Shown here in pieces: positions 24,403 through 34,018 of a stretch of 64,000 nt of DNA. The stretch covers positions 103,859 through 167,858 of the forward strand of contig NZ_VMSO01000004.1 of the NCBI RefSeq assembly GCF_008691045.1. Direction: 5' to 3'. The translations under genes and the position numbers were made by a program. The notes under the pieces are model-generated. The model was not told the DNA's origin. It worked only from the letters and a program-made list of their open reading frames with translations, and ran no database searches. Positions within the stretch are counted from its first letter, which is position 1, and every line of letters starts with the position of its first letter. Origin of the DNA: Mediterraneibacter catenae. GTDB lineage: Bacteria; Bacillota; Clostridia; Lachnospirales; Lachnospiraceae.

Positions 24403-27147
24403 ATGAGGAATTATCAGGAACACAACGCAAAGGATATCCGGGATCTGACCATATATACGAAAACTATACCGGCGCACCCGGCGTCTTTTACAGACTTCCC
24501 GTCTGCACTCCATCCGGACATCCGTACATATCTGACCTCTCATAATATTCCCCGTCTGTACACGCATCAGGCGGAGATGTTTGAGAAAGCGCAGTCTGGT
24601 GAGAATGTAGTGATCACTACGTCAACAGCCAGCGGGAAGACGCTGAGTTTCCTGCTTCCGGTGCTGCAGGCAGTTCTGAAGGATCCTCTTATAAGAGCGA
24701 TATTTGTATACCCGACGAAAGCGCTTGCGGCGGATCAGTACAGGGCGCTCCAGCCAATCCTTGAGTATTTTGGAGAGGGAAGGATTTCAGCGGGAGTTTA
24801 TGACGGGGATACGATGCAGGCGGAGCGCAGCCGGATTCGAAAAAGTGCAAATATTATTCTGACCAACCCGGAGATGCTGAATGCGGCGTTCCTGCCGAAC
24901 CACAGCAAGTACGGGTTTGATTTTATTTTTACGAATCTGAAATATGTGGTGATCGATGAGCTTCACAGCTACAGAGGGGCATTCGGTTCGCATCTGGCCA
25001 ATATCTTCCGCAGGATGAAGCGGGTGTGCGGTTACTATCGGTCAAAGCCGCAGTTTCTGTGCAGTTCGGCTACCATTGCAAACCCGGTGGAGCTTGCCGG
25101 GCGGATCTGCGGGGAGCAGTTTCTGCTGATCAACAGGGACGGATCTGCAGCACCGGAGAAAGAGTACCGGATCATACAGCCGCCGGAGATTAAGGGGAGC
25201 AATGATAAAATTTACGGCAGGCGTTCCGCGTCAACAGTTGCGGCGGACCTGATTCCGGAACTGGTAGAAGAGGACCGGCATTTCATTGCATTTGGCAGAA
25301 GCCGGAGAAATGTTGAGGTTATTCTAAAGGAATCCCGGGACAAGCTGGATGCGGCGGGGTTTTTAAGCCATGGCGACAGCGGGAAGATTGCAGGATACCG
25401 CGGCGGATATACACCGCTGGAGAGGCGGGAAATCGAGCGGAAGATGACGGAAAGCGAGCTCTCGGGGCTTGTCTCTACGAATGCGCTGGAGCTGGGAATC
25501 GATATCGGAAGTCTGGATTCTACAGTGATCGTCGGTTATCCGGGGACGAGAGCATCTTTCTGGCAGCAGAGCGGACGTGCCGGAAGAGGCAGCGGAAGTA
25601 AAGAGGCGAAAAAATGCATCAACTATCTGATCCTGGAGAATCAGCCGTTTGACCAGTACATTGCCATTGATCCGGAGTGGCTGTTCTCACAGGAAAGCGA
25701 GAATGCGATCGTTGATCCGGACAATCTGCTGATCGAGCTGGCTCATATACGGGCGGCGGCAGCGGAGATGCCGCTGTCCCTGGATGATGCCGCACTGTTC
25801 CCGGATCTGGGCGAGGTGATACCTGTACTTATGTCCGCAGATGAGGTAAAAAGTCTTGCCGGACGGTTTGCATGGGCGGGACCTGCATTTCCGGCAGGGG
25901 ACTACAGCCTGAGAAATATGGACAAGACCCGGTTTAAGCTGATCGTGAAAGATGACGTGGAGTTTGTGGACGGACGAAGGCAGGCAAAGGGTCCCGGCAG
26001 GGAAGTGACGGAGATGGATGAATCCCAGGCATATCATGAGCTGCATCCGGGTGCGGTGTACATGCATGAGGGCGTGCTGTATGAGGTGCTGAAGCTGGAT
26101 CTGGTCAGCAGGACGGCTGAGGCGGTGCCGTTTGACGGAAACTATTATACCGTTCCGTCCGGGACGGAAGAGACACGCATCCTGCAGACATTTCAGGAAG
26201 AGGACATGGGAAGGACAAGGATCCATTTCGGCGATATCAATGTAAACGAAGTGATTTCCATGTACAAGAAGCTGCAGTTCCACAATCACCAGAATCTGGG
26301 GTATGTGGATCTGACGCAGCCTCTTCAGAAATCGTATGATACGGAGAGCACATGGATTGATATTCCGAAAAATGTAGTAGAAATCTATCGCAGTCTGCTT
26401 GTACCGAACCGTATGGGAGAACTGGTGCTGAATGACCATTTCGAGGGGCTGTGCTATGCGGTCAAAAATGCGGCGATGATGACGACTATGACAGAGCGGG
26501 ACGATATCGATGCAGTGGTTTCAAACAATGCGGTCATACCGGATGGAAGGGAAGAACAGGTGGTTTCTCTTTATATCTATGACAAATATGAGGGCGGATT
26601 AGGATACTCTGAAAAGATCTATGAACTGGTGCCCCAGATTATTGACAATGCCATCCGTATGGTGGAGGGCTGTTCCTGCGAGAGCGGCTGTCCGGCTTGT
26701 GTGGGAGATTATAATCTGGACAAGAAGATGGTGCTGTGGGGACTTAAGAATCTGCTCAAAGAGAGTGAACCGCCGGAGTTTGAAGGAAAGCAGATCGAGG
26801 AGACTCATCCGTTTATTCAGAAAGGTTTTTCTTTCTATAGACTCCCGCTGGAGTGGGATGCATTTTGTGATAGCGTCGTGCAGAACGGGGAAATCGGAGG
26901 TGCCTTCCTGCGGACAGTGGAGCAGGTCGAAGTGAACGGACACCGGCTGATCCTGACAGTGGGAAGTTCATTTTATGAGGAGTGGCTTATGGATCCTGAC
27001 AATATGCGGGTGCTGGAGAATACAGTCCGGTACCATGCAGTCTGCCCGTCGGATATGCGGATTGAGGTGCAGGTTCTGGAAAACCGGGAGAGAGCGGATA
27101 AGATAAAAGGTAAATTAAGGCGGAGATATGAGGACAGACTTTCATGA
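24403..27147 (+). CDS. DEAD/DEAH-type helicase with C-terminal Zn-binding DUF1998 domain (MrfA-like)
   Basis: A 914-residue superfamily 2 helicase. Walker A TSTASGKT is at 73-80, the DEAH-type box is DELH (185-188), followed by SSATIANP, NALELGIDIG and QQSGRAGRG. The C-terminal DUF1998 region carries four clustered cysteines (Cys757, 759, 763, 766) that bind zinc in Bacillus subtilis MrfA (YprA). MrfA is a 3'-5' helicase that helps repair mitomycin C damage together with the nuclease MrfB. Here no MrfB is next to it; instead the stop overlaps the start of a UvrD-type helicase (ATGA). The protein is longer than typical MrfA (about 750 residues), with extra sequence at the C-terminus. Confidence 0.85.
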   Translation: MRNYQEHNAKDIRDLTIYTKTIPAHPASFTDFPSALHPDIRTYLTSHNIPRLYTHQAEMFEKAQSGENVVITTSTASGKTLSFLLPVLQAVLKDPLIRAIFVYPTKALAADQYRALQPILEYFGEGRISAGVYDGDTMQAERSRIRKSANIILTNPEMLNAAFLPNHSKYGFDFIFTNLKYVVIDELHSYRGAFGSHLANIFRRMKRVCGYYRSKPQFLCSSATIANPVELAGRICGEQFLLINRDGSAAPEKEYRIIQPPEIKGSNDKIYGRRSASTVAADLIPELVEEDRHFIAFGRSRRNVEVILKESRDKLDAAGFLSHGDSGKIAGYRGGYTPLERREIERKMTESELSGLVSTNALELGIDIGSLDSTVIVGYPGTRASFWQQSGRAGRGSGSKEAKKCINYLILENQPFDQYIAIDPEWLFSQESENAIVDPDNLLIELAHIRAAAAEMPLSLDDAALFPDLGEVIPVLMSADEVKSLAGRFAWAGPAFPAGDYSLRNMDKTRFKLIVKDDVEFVDGRRQAKGPGREVTEMDESQAYHELHPGAVYMHEGVLYEVLKLDLVSRTAEAVPFDGNYYTVPSGTEETRILQTFQEEDMGRTRIHFGDINVNEVISMYKKLQFHNHQNLGYVDLTQPLQKSYDTESTWIDIPKNVVEIYRSLLVPNRMGELVLNDHFEGLCYAVKNAAMMTTMTERDDIDAVVSNNAVIPDGREEQVVSLYIYDKYEGGLGYSEKIYELVPQIIDNAIRMVEGCSCESGCPACVGDYNLDKKMVLWGLKNLLKESEPPEFEGKQIEETHPFIQKGFSFYRLPLEWDAFCDSVVQNGEIGGAFLRTVEQVEVNGHRLILTVGSSFYEEWLMDPDNMRVLENTVRYHAVCPSDMRIEVQVLENRERADKIKGKLRRRYEDRLS

Positions 27148-29420
27148 GTGAACAGACAAACGGACTTCAGCAGGCGGCTGGATCATTCCAGAAGGAAGGA
27201 TTTCAGCATACAGAAGAATTTTGCAGGTTAAATGAGTATCAGAAGGCGGCGGTTTTAGACGAGAGTCCGGCATGTGTGGTGAACGCCAATGTGGGCAGCG
27301 GGAAGACGACAGTGCTCATCGGAAAGATCCTGTACCTGCATCTGGACAGGAACGTACCTCTTGAAAAGATGACTGTGCTGACTTTCACAAACAAGGCAGC
27401 GGATGAGATCGTGGAACGTCTGCGGAAGATAAAACCGGACATCGCGCCGGATCAGGTACAGGGCTTCGGGACATTCCACAGTGTCGCACTGAGGATGCTG
27501 AAAAACAGTCTCCCGGTAGAAGAAGCCGGATGGACGAAAGAATTTACAGTCATGGATCCGGATGAGGAGACGGATCTGGCAATGAAGATCATCCAGGAGC
27601 ACGGGCTTAAGGTCAAGTATAAGAATCGTCTGAAAAAGCGGCTGGAGCAGGAGTATCAGAACTGGCTGGAAGGAAAGGCGGAGAGCCGCTACCGGGATGA
27701 CATGTACCGGCTTTATCAGCTTCTGGAAGAGGAGAAGAAGCGGCAGAACAAGATGTCATTTGCCGATCTTCTGAGAGTGGGCGAGGAACTTCTGCGGATA
27801 AAGGCAGAGGACTCCGGTGTGGAGAGGCGAGATGAGAAAAGCGGCCCGGCATGGATCCTTGTGGATGAGGTCCAGGACAGCGATTTGATGCAGATTGAAT
27901 TTCTGGATGCCCTGCGGGGCGGAAAGGCGAAGATTTTTGCCGTGGGAGATCCGAATCAGGTCATCTACAGCTGGCGAGGGACGGGAGATAATATGTTTTA
28001 CCTGATCAAGCACCGCTTCGGGGCGAAGGAGCTGACTCTTCCGGTAAATTACCGGTCCAATGCATCGATCCTTGCAGCGGCAAACCGTTTCCTGCAGTTT
28101 GGAAACAGGATTCAGGGAACCAGGGAAGAGGGACAGAGGATCACGGTACGAAACCATTATGACCCGTTTCAGGAGGCAGAGTACCTTGCAGAGAAGATAC
28201 AGACGCTTCACAGAAACGGAAAGAGCTACAGGGAGATCGCTGTATTTTACAGACTGCAGAGTCAGTCCGGAATCTTGGAAAAGGTATTTGACAGATATGG
28301 CATTCCTTATGAGCTGTCAGTGAAAAAGACATTGAAAGACATTCCGGTCCTGAACTGGCTGGTGAAAGTGCTGCGTGTGTCAGTCAACCCGGCTGACACG
28401 CAGATGGCAGCAGAAGTTCTCGCAGATCCGGGGTACGGTGAGGAGAGTATGTATCTCCGGATGACGGAATTCTCAGAGGAGACAGGAAAGCGGGAAAGTG
28501 TGTCAGCCGGGGAGCTTTTTGCTTACTTCGGACTGAGAGAAGCGCTTCATCCCTCATCAGCCGGATATCAGGAGGATGAGCGCCTTGTAATGGATTTTCT
28601 GGAGAAAATGTGCGCATCCTGTAATAAGGAGATGGAAAGTAGCCAGGGAAACCTCACTGCGGCAGTCCGCAAGTTTATCAACAGCTCCGCTCTTTACGGA
28701 ATGAAAACAGATGCTGGCGAAAAAGCACCCGGAGATATCTCTGAATGTGAAGGTGCGGGATCAGAACCGGATGAGAAAGACCGGACGGCAGAGCCGGACA
28801 GGGTGAGTCTGATGACGCTCCATGCCTCCAAGGGTCTGGAATTTGATACAGTATTTATTATCGGAGTCAACCAGGGGATGATCCCGCTCAGGTGTAAGAA
28901 CTTTGAGCAGGAGGAAGAGGAACGGCGTCTGTTCTTTGTGGGCATCACGCGGGCGGAGAATAATCTGGAACTTTCCTGGTATACAAATCCCGGTGAGCCG
29001 GGCGCTATAGGAGAACCGAGCCGGTATCTGCGCATGATCCCGGAACAGCTTCTGAACCGCGAGGACGCGGGAAAGCCGGAAAATGTAAGGAGCGGTGAAA
29101 ACGCAGGTGGAGACGGAAGAAAGAGCGATCTTCATCAGCTGAGAAAACAGGTGCAGGAGCAGATCCGTCTGAAGAGCGAACATGCCCGGAGGCCGGGCAG
29201 CGCCGGTATGGCAGAAAGAGGAGCACATCTACAGGGGGAAACAGTAAAGAAAGAAAAAGAACAGAAAGAACCGGAAGTCATACGGGTAAGACACCGGAAA
29301 TACGGCGAGGGCATCCTGATATCAGAGGACGATATGATGATAGAGGCTGAGTTCAGGGAATATGGCAGAAAGAAGTTCTTGAAGGCGTTCGGGGAAGTGG
29401 AAGTACTGGATGCAGTATGA
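27144..29420 (+). CDS. UvrD/PcrA-type superfamily 1 DNA helicase
   Basis: A 758-residue ATP-dependent helicase. Motifs in order: Walker A ANVGSGKTT (about 49-57), LTFTNKAADE, motif II VDEVQDSD, motif III WRGTG, NYRSN, and motifs V-VI TLHASKGLEFD and FVGITRAEN. The C-terminal tail ends with RHRKYGEGIL..., the small fold that binds partners in PcrA. Coupling to the DUF1998 helicase by an ATGA overlap suggests the two enzymes act in one DNA repair or processing pathway. It is not the genome's only possible PcrA, so a specialised role is plausible. Confidence 0.88.
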   Translation: MSEQTNGLQQAAGSFQKEGFQHTEEFCRLNEYQKAAVLDESPACVVNANVGSGKTTVLIGKILYLHLDRNVPLEKMTVLTFTNKAADEIVERLRKIKPDIAPDQVQGFGTFHSVALRMLKNSLPVEEAGWTKEFTVMDPDEETDLAMKIIQEHGLKVKYKNRLKKRLEQEYQNWLEGKAESRYRDDMYRLYQLLEEEKKRQNKMSFADLLRVGEELLRIKAEDSGVERRDEKSGPAWILVDEVQDSDLMQIEFLDALRGGKAKIFAVGDPNQVIYSWRGTGDNMFYLIKHRFGAKELTLPVNYRSNASILAAANRFLQFGNRIQGTREEGQRITVRNHYDPFQEAEYLAEKIQTLHRNGKSYREIAVFYRLQSQSGILEKVFDRYGIPYELSVKKTLKDIPVLNWLVKVLRVSVNPADTQMAAEVLADPGYGEESMYLRMTEFSEETGKRESVSAGELFAYFGLREALHPSSAGYQEDERLVMDFLEKMCASCNKEMESSQGNLTAAVRKFINSSALYGMKTDAGEKAPGDISECEGAGSEPDEKDRTAEPDRVSLMTLHASKGLEFDTVFIIGVNQGMIPLRCKNFEQEEEERRLFFVGITRAENNLELSWYTNPGEPGAIGEPSRYLRMIPEQLLNREDAGKPENVRSGENAGGDGRKSDLHQLRKQVQEQIRLKSEHARRPGSAGMAERGAHLQGETVKKEKEQKEPEVIRVRHRKYGEGILISEDDMMIEAEFREYGRKKFLKAFGEVEVLDAV

Positions 29421-29486
29421 GGGGAGTTACGCTGATGCTTTACAGTTAAGAAGTCGCAAAGAAATGTTCAGAACCGCATCCTGAAA

Positions 29487-29515
29487 TTGAATCTTACATA
29501 TGCCTGTGTTAATAT
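29487..29515 (+). promoter_or_regulatory. Promoter of the ktr operon
   Basis: TTGAAT (29487-29492) and TAATAT (29510-29515) are 17 nt apart, about 90 nt before ktrB. The leader in between is too short for a c-di-AMP riboswitch. Confidence 0.55.
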
Positions 29516-29606
29516 AGCAGTGCACAGCGGACAGGAGAAATCCGCGTGAATGTTTGTAACAGTCCCTCCCTGCCGGACGGACTGCTGCATATATTAGGAG
29601 GATGTT

Positions 29607-30992
29607 ATGGATAGACGGGAAAAAAGCCCCAGAAGAGTCAGACTGAATACAATGCAGATTGTAGCACTGGGCTTTTTTGGAGTGATTTTTTTGGGCGGCG
29701 TAATCCTGTGGCTGCCGATCTGTAATCAGAAGCCCATCGAATTTATCGATGCGCTGTTTACATCCGTGACATCGGTCTGTGTGACCGGACTTGTCACAGT
29801 TGTACCTGCAGAACAGTATACCTTGTTCGGGCAGGTGGTAGTGATGATCCTCATCCAGATCGGAGGTCTGGGAGTTATCGCCTGTATGGCACTGTTTTTC
29901 CTTCTTTTAGGAAAAAAGATATCAATGAAGGGCAGGATCCTGATCCAGGAGGCTTACGGACTGGACACGTTGTCGGGACTTGTGAAGTTTATTATACGCA
30001 TTGTGAGAGGAACATTCATAGTAGAAGGGATCGGCGCAGTGCTTTTTTCATTTAAGTTTGTACCGGAGTTCGGCCTGGCGAAAGGAATCTGGTACGGCGT
30101 TTTCCACTCTATCTCAGGATTCTGTAATGCGGGAATCGATATTATCGGTGACAGCAGTTTTATGAGATATGTAGATTCACCGCTGGTGAGCCTGACAACG
30201 ATGTTCCTGATCGTGATGGGAGGTCTCGGATTTCCGGTATGGCACGATATCTTTGTGACAGCGAAGAAAGGGGCAGGGGAGAAAGGCGCGAGGAGAAGAA
30301 TCTTTACAAGGCTGGGACTCCAGAGTAAAATTGTACTTACGATGACCGTTTTCCTGATCATTTTCGGTACAGTGGGATATTTTCTGCTGGAGTTTAACAA
30401 TCCGGAGACGATGAAAGACCTGAGTGTTCCGGAGAAGCTCCTGGCATCTGCGTTTCAGTCTGTGACGACCCGTACCGCGGGCTTTGCATCGGTCTCACAG
30501 TCGGGACTTACAGAGAGTTCCAGGCTGCTAGGATGTATTCTGATGTTTGTGGGAGGTTCACCGGCAGGTACGGCGGGCGGTATCAAGACGACAACCTTTG
30601 CCATGCTTATTTTGACAATTATTTCTGTACTGAGAGGACATAAGGACACAGAGTGCTTTGGAAGAAGAGTTGAGATGGACAGTGTCCGTTCGGCACTTAC
30701 GATCACAGTGATCACATTTACCTGCTGGCTTGCGGCTGTGGCTGCAATGTCGATTTTTGATCCGCAGACGGAATTCCTGAATCTGATGTATGAGGCATCA
30801 TCTGCGATCGGTACGGTGGGATTGTCGGCTGACCTGACGCCGCATCTGACACGTGCAAGCCATGTGGTGCTTATGCTTCTGATGTATATCGGAAGAATCG
30901 GACCGCTTACGATGGCGCTTGTATTCGCCGGAAAATCAAATAAGAGTGATAAATTCAGGGAACTGCCTGAGAAGAAGATCATGCTTGGTTAA
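29607..30992 (+). CDS. ktrB: TrkH/KtrB-family potassium transporter subunit
   Basis: A 461-residue integral membrane protein with the four pore loops of the TrkH/KtrB family: SVCVTGL, SGFCNAG, TTRTAGF and AIGTVGL, each with the selectivity glycine. It forms the potassium-translocating dimer and works with the cytosolic gating ring made by KtrA, encoded 32 nt downstream. RBS AGGAGG precedes the ATG. Length fits KtrB (about 450) rather than proteobacterial TrkH. Ktr systems balance turgor and are often regulated by c-di-AMP through the RCK_C domain of KtrA, which cannot be read from this sequence. Confidence 0.9.
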   Translation: MDRREKSPRRVRLNTMQIVALGFFGVIFLGGVILWLPICNQKPIEFIDALFTSVTSVCVTGLVTVVPAEQYTLFGQVVVMILIQIGGLGVIACMALFFLLLGKKISMKGRILIQEAYGLDTLSGLVKFIIRIVRGTFIVEGIGAVLFSFKFVPEFGLAKGIWYGVFHSISGFCNAGIDIIGDSSFMRYVDSPLVSLTTMFLIVMGGLGFPVWHDIFVTAKKGAGEKGARRRIFTRLGLQSKIVLTMTVFLIIFGTVGYFLLEFNNPETMKDLSVPEKLLASAFQSVTTRTAGFASVSQSGLTESSRLLGCILMFVGGSPAGTAGGIKTTTFAMLILTIISVLRGHKDTECFGRRVEMDSVRSALTITVITFTCWLAAVAAMSIFDPQTEFLNLMYEASSAIGTVGLSADLTPHLTRASHVVLMLLMYIGRIGPLTMALVFAGKSNKSDKFRELPEKKIMLG

Positions 30993-31024
30993 GCATAAAA
31001 TAATAAAAACAGGAGAGTAAGAAG

Positions 31025-31687
31025 ATGAGTAAACAATTTGCTGTACTGGGACTGGGAAGCTTTGGATGGAGTGTGGCGCTGACCCTTGAGAAGATGGGTG
31101 CAGATGTTCTTGTTGTCGACGAATCTTTTGAGAAGATCCAGGAGATTTCCGAGCAGGTATCATATGCGCTGAAGGCAGATGTAGCAGACCCGGAGGCGTT
31201 GGAAGCGCTGGGAGGAAGGAATCTGGACGGAGCAGTGATCGCTGTCTCCGAGAACTTTGAAGCGAGCATCATGGCGACGATGCTCTGCAAAGAAATGGGA
31301 ATTCCGATGGTTCTTGCAAAAGCAAAAGATAAGCTTCAGGGAACGATCCTTAAGAAAGTGGGGGCGGACTCAGTTGTATATCCGGAAATAGAGATGGGAA
31401 GCCGCGTGGCTAAGAATCTGGTCGCAAAAGAGTTTTCTGACTGGATCGAGCTGTCGGAAGACTACAGCATGGTTGAGGCTGTGGTCCCGGAACCATGGCA
31501 GGGAAAATGCCTTGCAGACCTGAAGGTGCGTGAACGTTTCGGGATCAACGTGGTTGGAATTATTATTAACAAGCAGGTGGATGTTACATTTGATCCGAAT
31601 GAGCCGCTGCCGGCGAACGGCATCCTCATTATGATCGGTGCAAATGATATCCTGCAGAAATTCGACGCCGGGAAAGGAAAAAGATAA
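31025..31687 (+). CDS. ktrA: TrkA/KtrA potassium uptake regulatory subunit
   Basis: A 220-residue cytosolic protein with an N-terminal RCK_N domain (Rossmann motif GLGSFGWSVA and the ribose-binding acid in VVDES) and a C-terminal RCK_C domain (FGINVVGIIIN, NGILIMIGAN). An octameric ring of KtrA binds ATP/ADP and gates KtrB. It follows ktrB in the same operon and its stop overlaps the next start by 1 nt (TAATG). Length is normal. Confidence 0.92.
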   Translation: MSKQFAVLGLGSFGWSVALTLEKMGADVLVVDESFEKIQEISEQVSYALKADVADPEALEALGGRNLDGAVIAVSENFEASIMATMLCKEMGIPMVLAKAKDKLQGTILKKVGADSVVYPEIEMGSRVAKNLVAKEFSDWIELSEDYSMVEAVVPEPWQGKCLADLKVRERFGINVVGIIINKQVDVTFDPNEPLPANGILIMIGANDILQKFDAGKGKR

Positions 31688-32490
31688 TGATTACAAGTAC
31701 CGCAAATGCCCAGGTAAAAGAGCTGGTAAAACTGATGAAGAAAAGCCGTGCGAGAGATGAGGCACGGCTGTTTCTGATCGAGGGTCCCCGTATGGCGGGG
31801 GAACTGGTATCTGACCCGGACTGGTGCACAAAAATTCAGAAGATCTATCTTTCGGAGAGCTATGCTGTAAAAAATGAGGGTGAGCGTGAATCACTCGAGA
31901 ATACTGCAGCAGTGGAAATACTTTCGGATCCGGTATTCGCTCATGTATCCGGGACAAAGACTCCGCAGGGCATACTTGCTGTCGTGAAGAGAAGAACATA
32001 TAATATGTCAGATATTCTCGGGGATGATCCGGGGCGCACTCATGTGCTTGTCCTTGATAATCTTCAGGATCCCGGCAATCTGGGAACGATCTTCCGTACT
32101 GCAGAGGCAGCGGGGGTGACAGGGATTATCCTGAGCCGTGATTGTGTGGATATTTATAATCCGAAAGTGGTACGCTCGACGATGGGAGCGGTGCTTCGTA
32201 TGCCGTTCCTCTGCGTGGATGACCTGCCTGGGACGATCGGTGAACTGAAAGCGGCAGGAATCAAGGTTTATGCGGCTCATCTGAAAGGAAAGAGAGCATA
32301 TGACCAGGAAGATTATAAAACAGGCTGCGCTTTCCTGATAGGAAATGAGGGAAACGGGCTGAGAGACGAAGTGGCGGAATGCGCGGATCATTTTGTTCTC
32401 ATACCTATGCAGGGAAAGGCTGAATCGCTGAATGCAGCGGTGGCAGCATCCGTGCTGATGTTCGAGGTCAGCAGACAGCGGAGAAATTAA
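31687..32490 (+). CDS. SpoU/TrmH-family RNA 2'-O-methyltransferase (YsgA-like)
   Basis: A 267-residue RNA ribose methyltransferase. The N-terminal SpoU substrate-binding domain (LFLIEGPRMAGEL) is followed by the trefoil-knot SPOUT motifs: motif 1 LDNLQDPGNLGTIFRTAEA, motif 2 LIGNEGNGL and motif 3 IPMQGKAESLNAAVAASVL. The catalytic Asn and Arg of NLGTIFR are intact. The specific rRNA or tRNA site is unknown; RlmB/YsgA-like proteins usually act on 23S rRNA. It is coupled to ktrA by a 1-nt overlap and followed by a strong terminator. Confidence 0.9.
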   Translation: MITSTANAQVKELVKLMKKSRARDEARLFLIEGPRMAGELVSDPDWCTKIQKIYLSESYAVKNEGERESLENTAAVEILSDPVFAHVSGTKTPQGILAVVKRRTYNMSDILGDDPGRTHVLVLDNLQDPGNLGTIFRTAEAAGVTGIILSRDCVDIYNPKVVRSTMGAVLRMPFLCVDDLPGTIGELKAAGIKVYAAHLKGKRAYDQEDYKTGCAFLIGNEGNGLRDEVAECADHFVLIPMQGKAESLNAAVAASVLMFEVSRQRRN

Positions 32491-32530
32491 GTGGACATGC
32501 CTGCATGTCCGTTTGACGGCTGTTATGAGA

Positions 32531-32567
32531 GCTGTCGTACTAGGAATTAGTGCGGCAGCATTTTTTT
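32531..32567 (+). terminator. Rho-independent terminator after the ktr-methyltransferase operon
   Basis: Arms 32531-32542 and 32548-32559 pair over 12 bp with two G-U wobbles (GCTGTCGTACTA), a GGAAT loop, and seven T at 32561-32567. Confidence 0.85.
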
Positions 32568-32626
32568 ATAAACTTTATTATATAATTCATGCAAAAAGGG
32601 CGGCTGTAAACTACATGAATGTAAAA

Positions 32627-32668
32627 TTATGCATAAGTATTGCATTTTTATGCATATACATGTATAAT
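32627..32668 (+). promoter_or_regulatory. argF promoter with two ArgR-like boxes
   Basis: TTGCAT (32640-32645) and TATAAT (32663-32668) are 17 nt apart. Two ARG-box-like sequences, TATGCATAAGTATTGCAT (32628-32645) and TATGCATATACATGTATA (32649-32666), flank and overlap the promoter. Placement over both hexamers fits repression by ArgR with arginine. Identity as ArgR sites is inferred from resemblance. Confidence 0.65.
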
Positions 32669-32781
32669 AAATCATGTTTCATACAGATTACTGCATAGAG
32701 GCACAGCCGGGGCACATAGGAGAGTGTGGGGTGACTGTGGGTGCTATTGTTGCAAATTTACAGAACAGCGAGGGACGTATT

Positions 32782-33777
32782 ATGAATTTAAAAGGACGTA
32801 ATTTTCTTACATTAAAGGATTTCACACCGGAGGAGATCACTTATCTGATCGACCTTTCCGCAGAAGTAAAAGAGAAAAAGAAGAATGGTGTGCCTGTGGA
32901 TAATTATAAAGGAAAGAATGTGGCGCTGATCTTCGAGAAAGACAGTACGAGGACGCGCTGTGCATTTGAGGTCGCAGCACATGATATGGGCATGGGCACT
33001 ACATATCTCGGGCCGACAGGTTCCCAGATGGGAAAGAAAGAGAGCATTGAGGACACAGCGAGGGTGCTGGGCAGGATGTTCGATGGAATCGAATACAGGG
33101 GTTTCGGCCAGGAAATCGTGGAAGAACTGGCGAAATACGCAGGCGTGCCGGTGTGGAATGGTCTGACGAATGAGTATCATCCGACACAGATGCTCGCCGA
33201 TATGCTGACCATCCGGGAGAATTTCGGCACATTAAAGGGTCTGAAACTTGTTTATATGGGTGACGCCCGCTACAACATGGGTAATTCCCTGATGGTAGCC
33301 TGCTCTAAGCTGGGGCTTGACTTTGTCGCATGCACGACAGAAGAGTATTTCCCGAATGCAGATCTGGTCGCACAGTGTCAGGAGTATGCAAAGGAATCCG
33401 GAGCCACGATCACGCTGACTTCCGATGTAAAAGAGGGGACGAAAGATGCCGACGTTATTTACACGGATGTGTGGGTATCTATGGGAGAGCCTGATGAAGT
33501 GTGGGAGAAGAGGATCAAGGAGCTCTCACCGTACAAAGTCACAAAGGAAGTTATGGCAAATGCGAAAGACAGTGCGATCTTCCTGCACTGCCTTCCGGCG
33601 TTCCATGATCTGAAGACAAAGATCGGCAAGGAGATGGGAGAGCGCTTTAATATAGAAGATATGGAAGTGACGGACGAAGTGTTTGAGTCAGAGCAGTCGA
33701 AAGTATTTGACGAGGCGGAGAACAGGATGCATACGATCAAGGCGGTCATGATGGCAACGCTGGGAGTACAGGAATAA
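32782..33777 (+). CDS. argF: ornithine carbamoyltransferase
   Basis: A 331-residue enzyme that makes citrulline from ornithine and carbamoyl phosphate in arginine synthesis. The carbamoyl-phosphate site STRTR, the ornithine-binding region and the catalytic HCLPAF motif are all present, and the length matches. The start [11 protein letters not shown] fits the family and has GAGGGA upstream; an earlier in-frame ATG would add a non-conserved 36 residues. It is a single-gene transcription unit with an ArgR-type operator and its own terminator, so it is probably anabolic argF rather than part of an arginine deiminase operon. Confidence 0.95.
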   Translation: MNLKGRNFLTLKDFTPEEITYLIDLSAEVKEKKKNGVPVDNYKGKNVALIFEKDSTRTRCAFEVAAHDMGMGTTYLGPTGSQMGKKESIEDTARVLGRMFDGIEYRGFGQEIVEELAKYAGVPVWNGLTNEYHPTQMLADMLTIRENFGTLKGLKLVYMGDARYNMGNSLMVACSKLGLDFVACTTEEYFPNADLVAQCQEYAKESGATITLTSDVKEGTKDADVIYTDVWVSMGEPDEVWEKRIKELSPYKVTKEVMANAKDSAIFLHCLPAFHDLKTKIGKEMGERFNIEDMEVTDEVFESEQSKVFDEAENRMHTIKAVMMATLGVQE

Positions 33778-33833
33778 GCAAATGGCCGGAAACTGCAGCG
33801 GGCAGTCTGTTTAATACAAAGAATTCGGATAAA

Positions 33834-33870
33834 ATCCGGACAGGACGAGAGAAATCCTGTCCGGATTTTT
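33834..33870 (+). terminator. Rho-independent terminator after argF
   Basis: Perfect 12-bp stem (ATCCGGACAGGA at 33834-33845 with 33855-33866), 9-nt loop and T tract. Confidence 0.9.
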
Positions 33871-34018
33871 ACGCTTTTTTTACATGTATGTGATACAAAC
33901 GGGAAAGGATATCTGTTAAACTATAATAGTTCAGCCGTCGCCAGGCATATCGATCTGTCAGTATGCAGGGAGCGGATAAATGATAATCAGAACAGACATA
34001 AAAGATGAGGGAAAGATT

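Noticed and set aside
20702..27147. A DISARM system, since a PLD-like helicase and a DUF1998 helicase are close together
   Set aside because: No DrmB-like gene or methyltransferase is present, the PLD domain is fused to a DUF3427 helicase, and the DUF1998 protein is MrfA-like.
29421..29606. A c-di-AMP (ydaO/kimA) riboswitch upstream of ktrB
   Set aside because: Only about 90 nt follow the promoter, and I could not find the conserved helices; the short CAGTCC/GGACTG hairpin is insufficient.
32674..32781. An N-terminal extension of argF from an upstream ATG
   Set aside because: The 36 extra residues are not like ornithine carbamoyltransferase, overlap the promoter leader, and a proper ribosome site serves the ATG at 32782.
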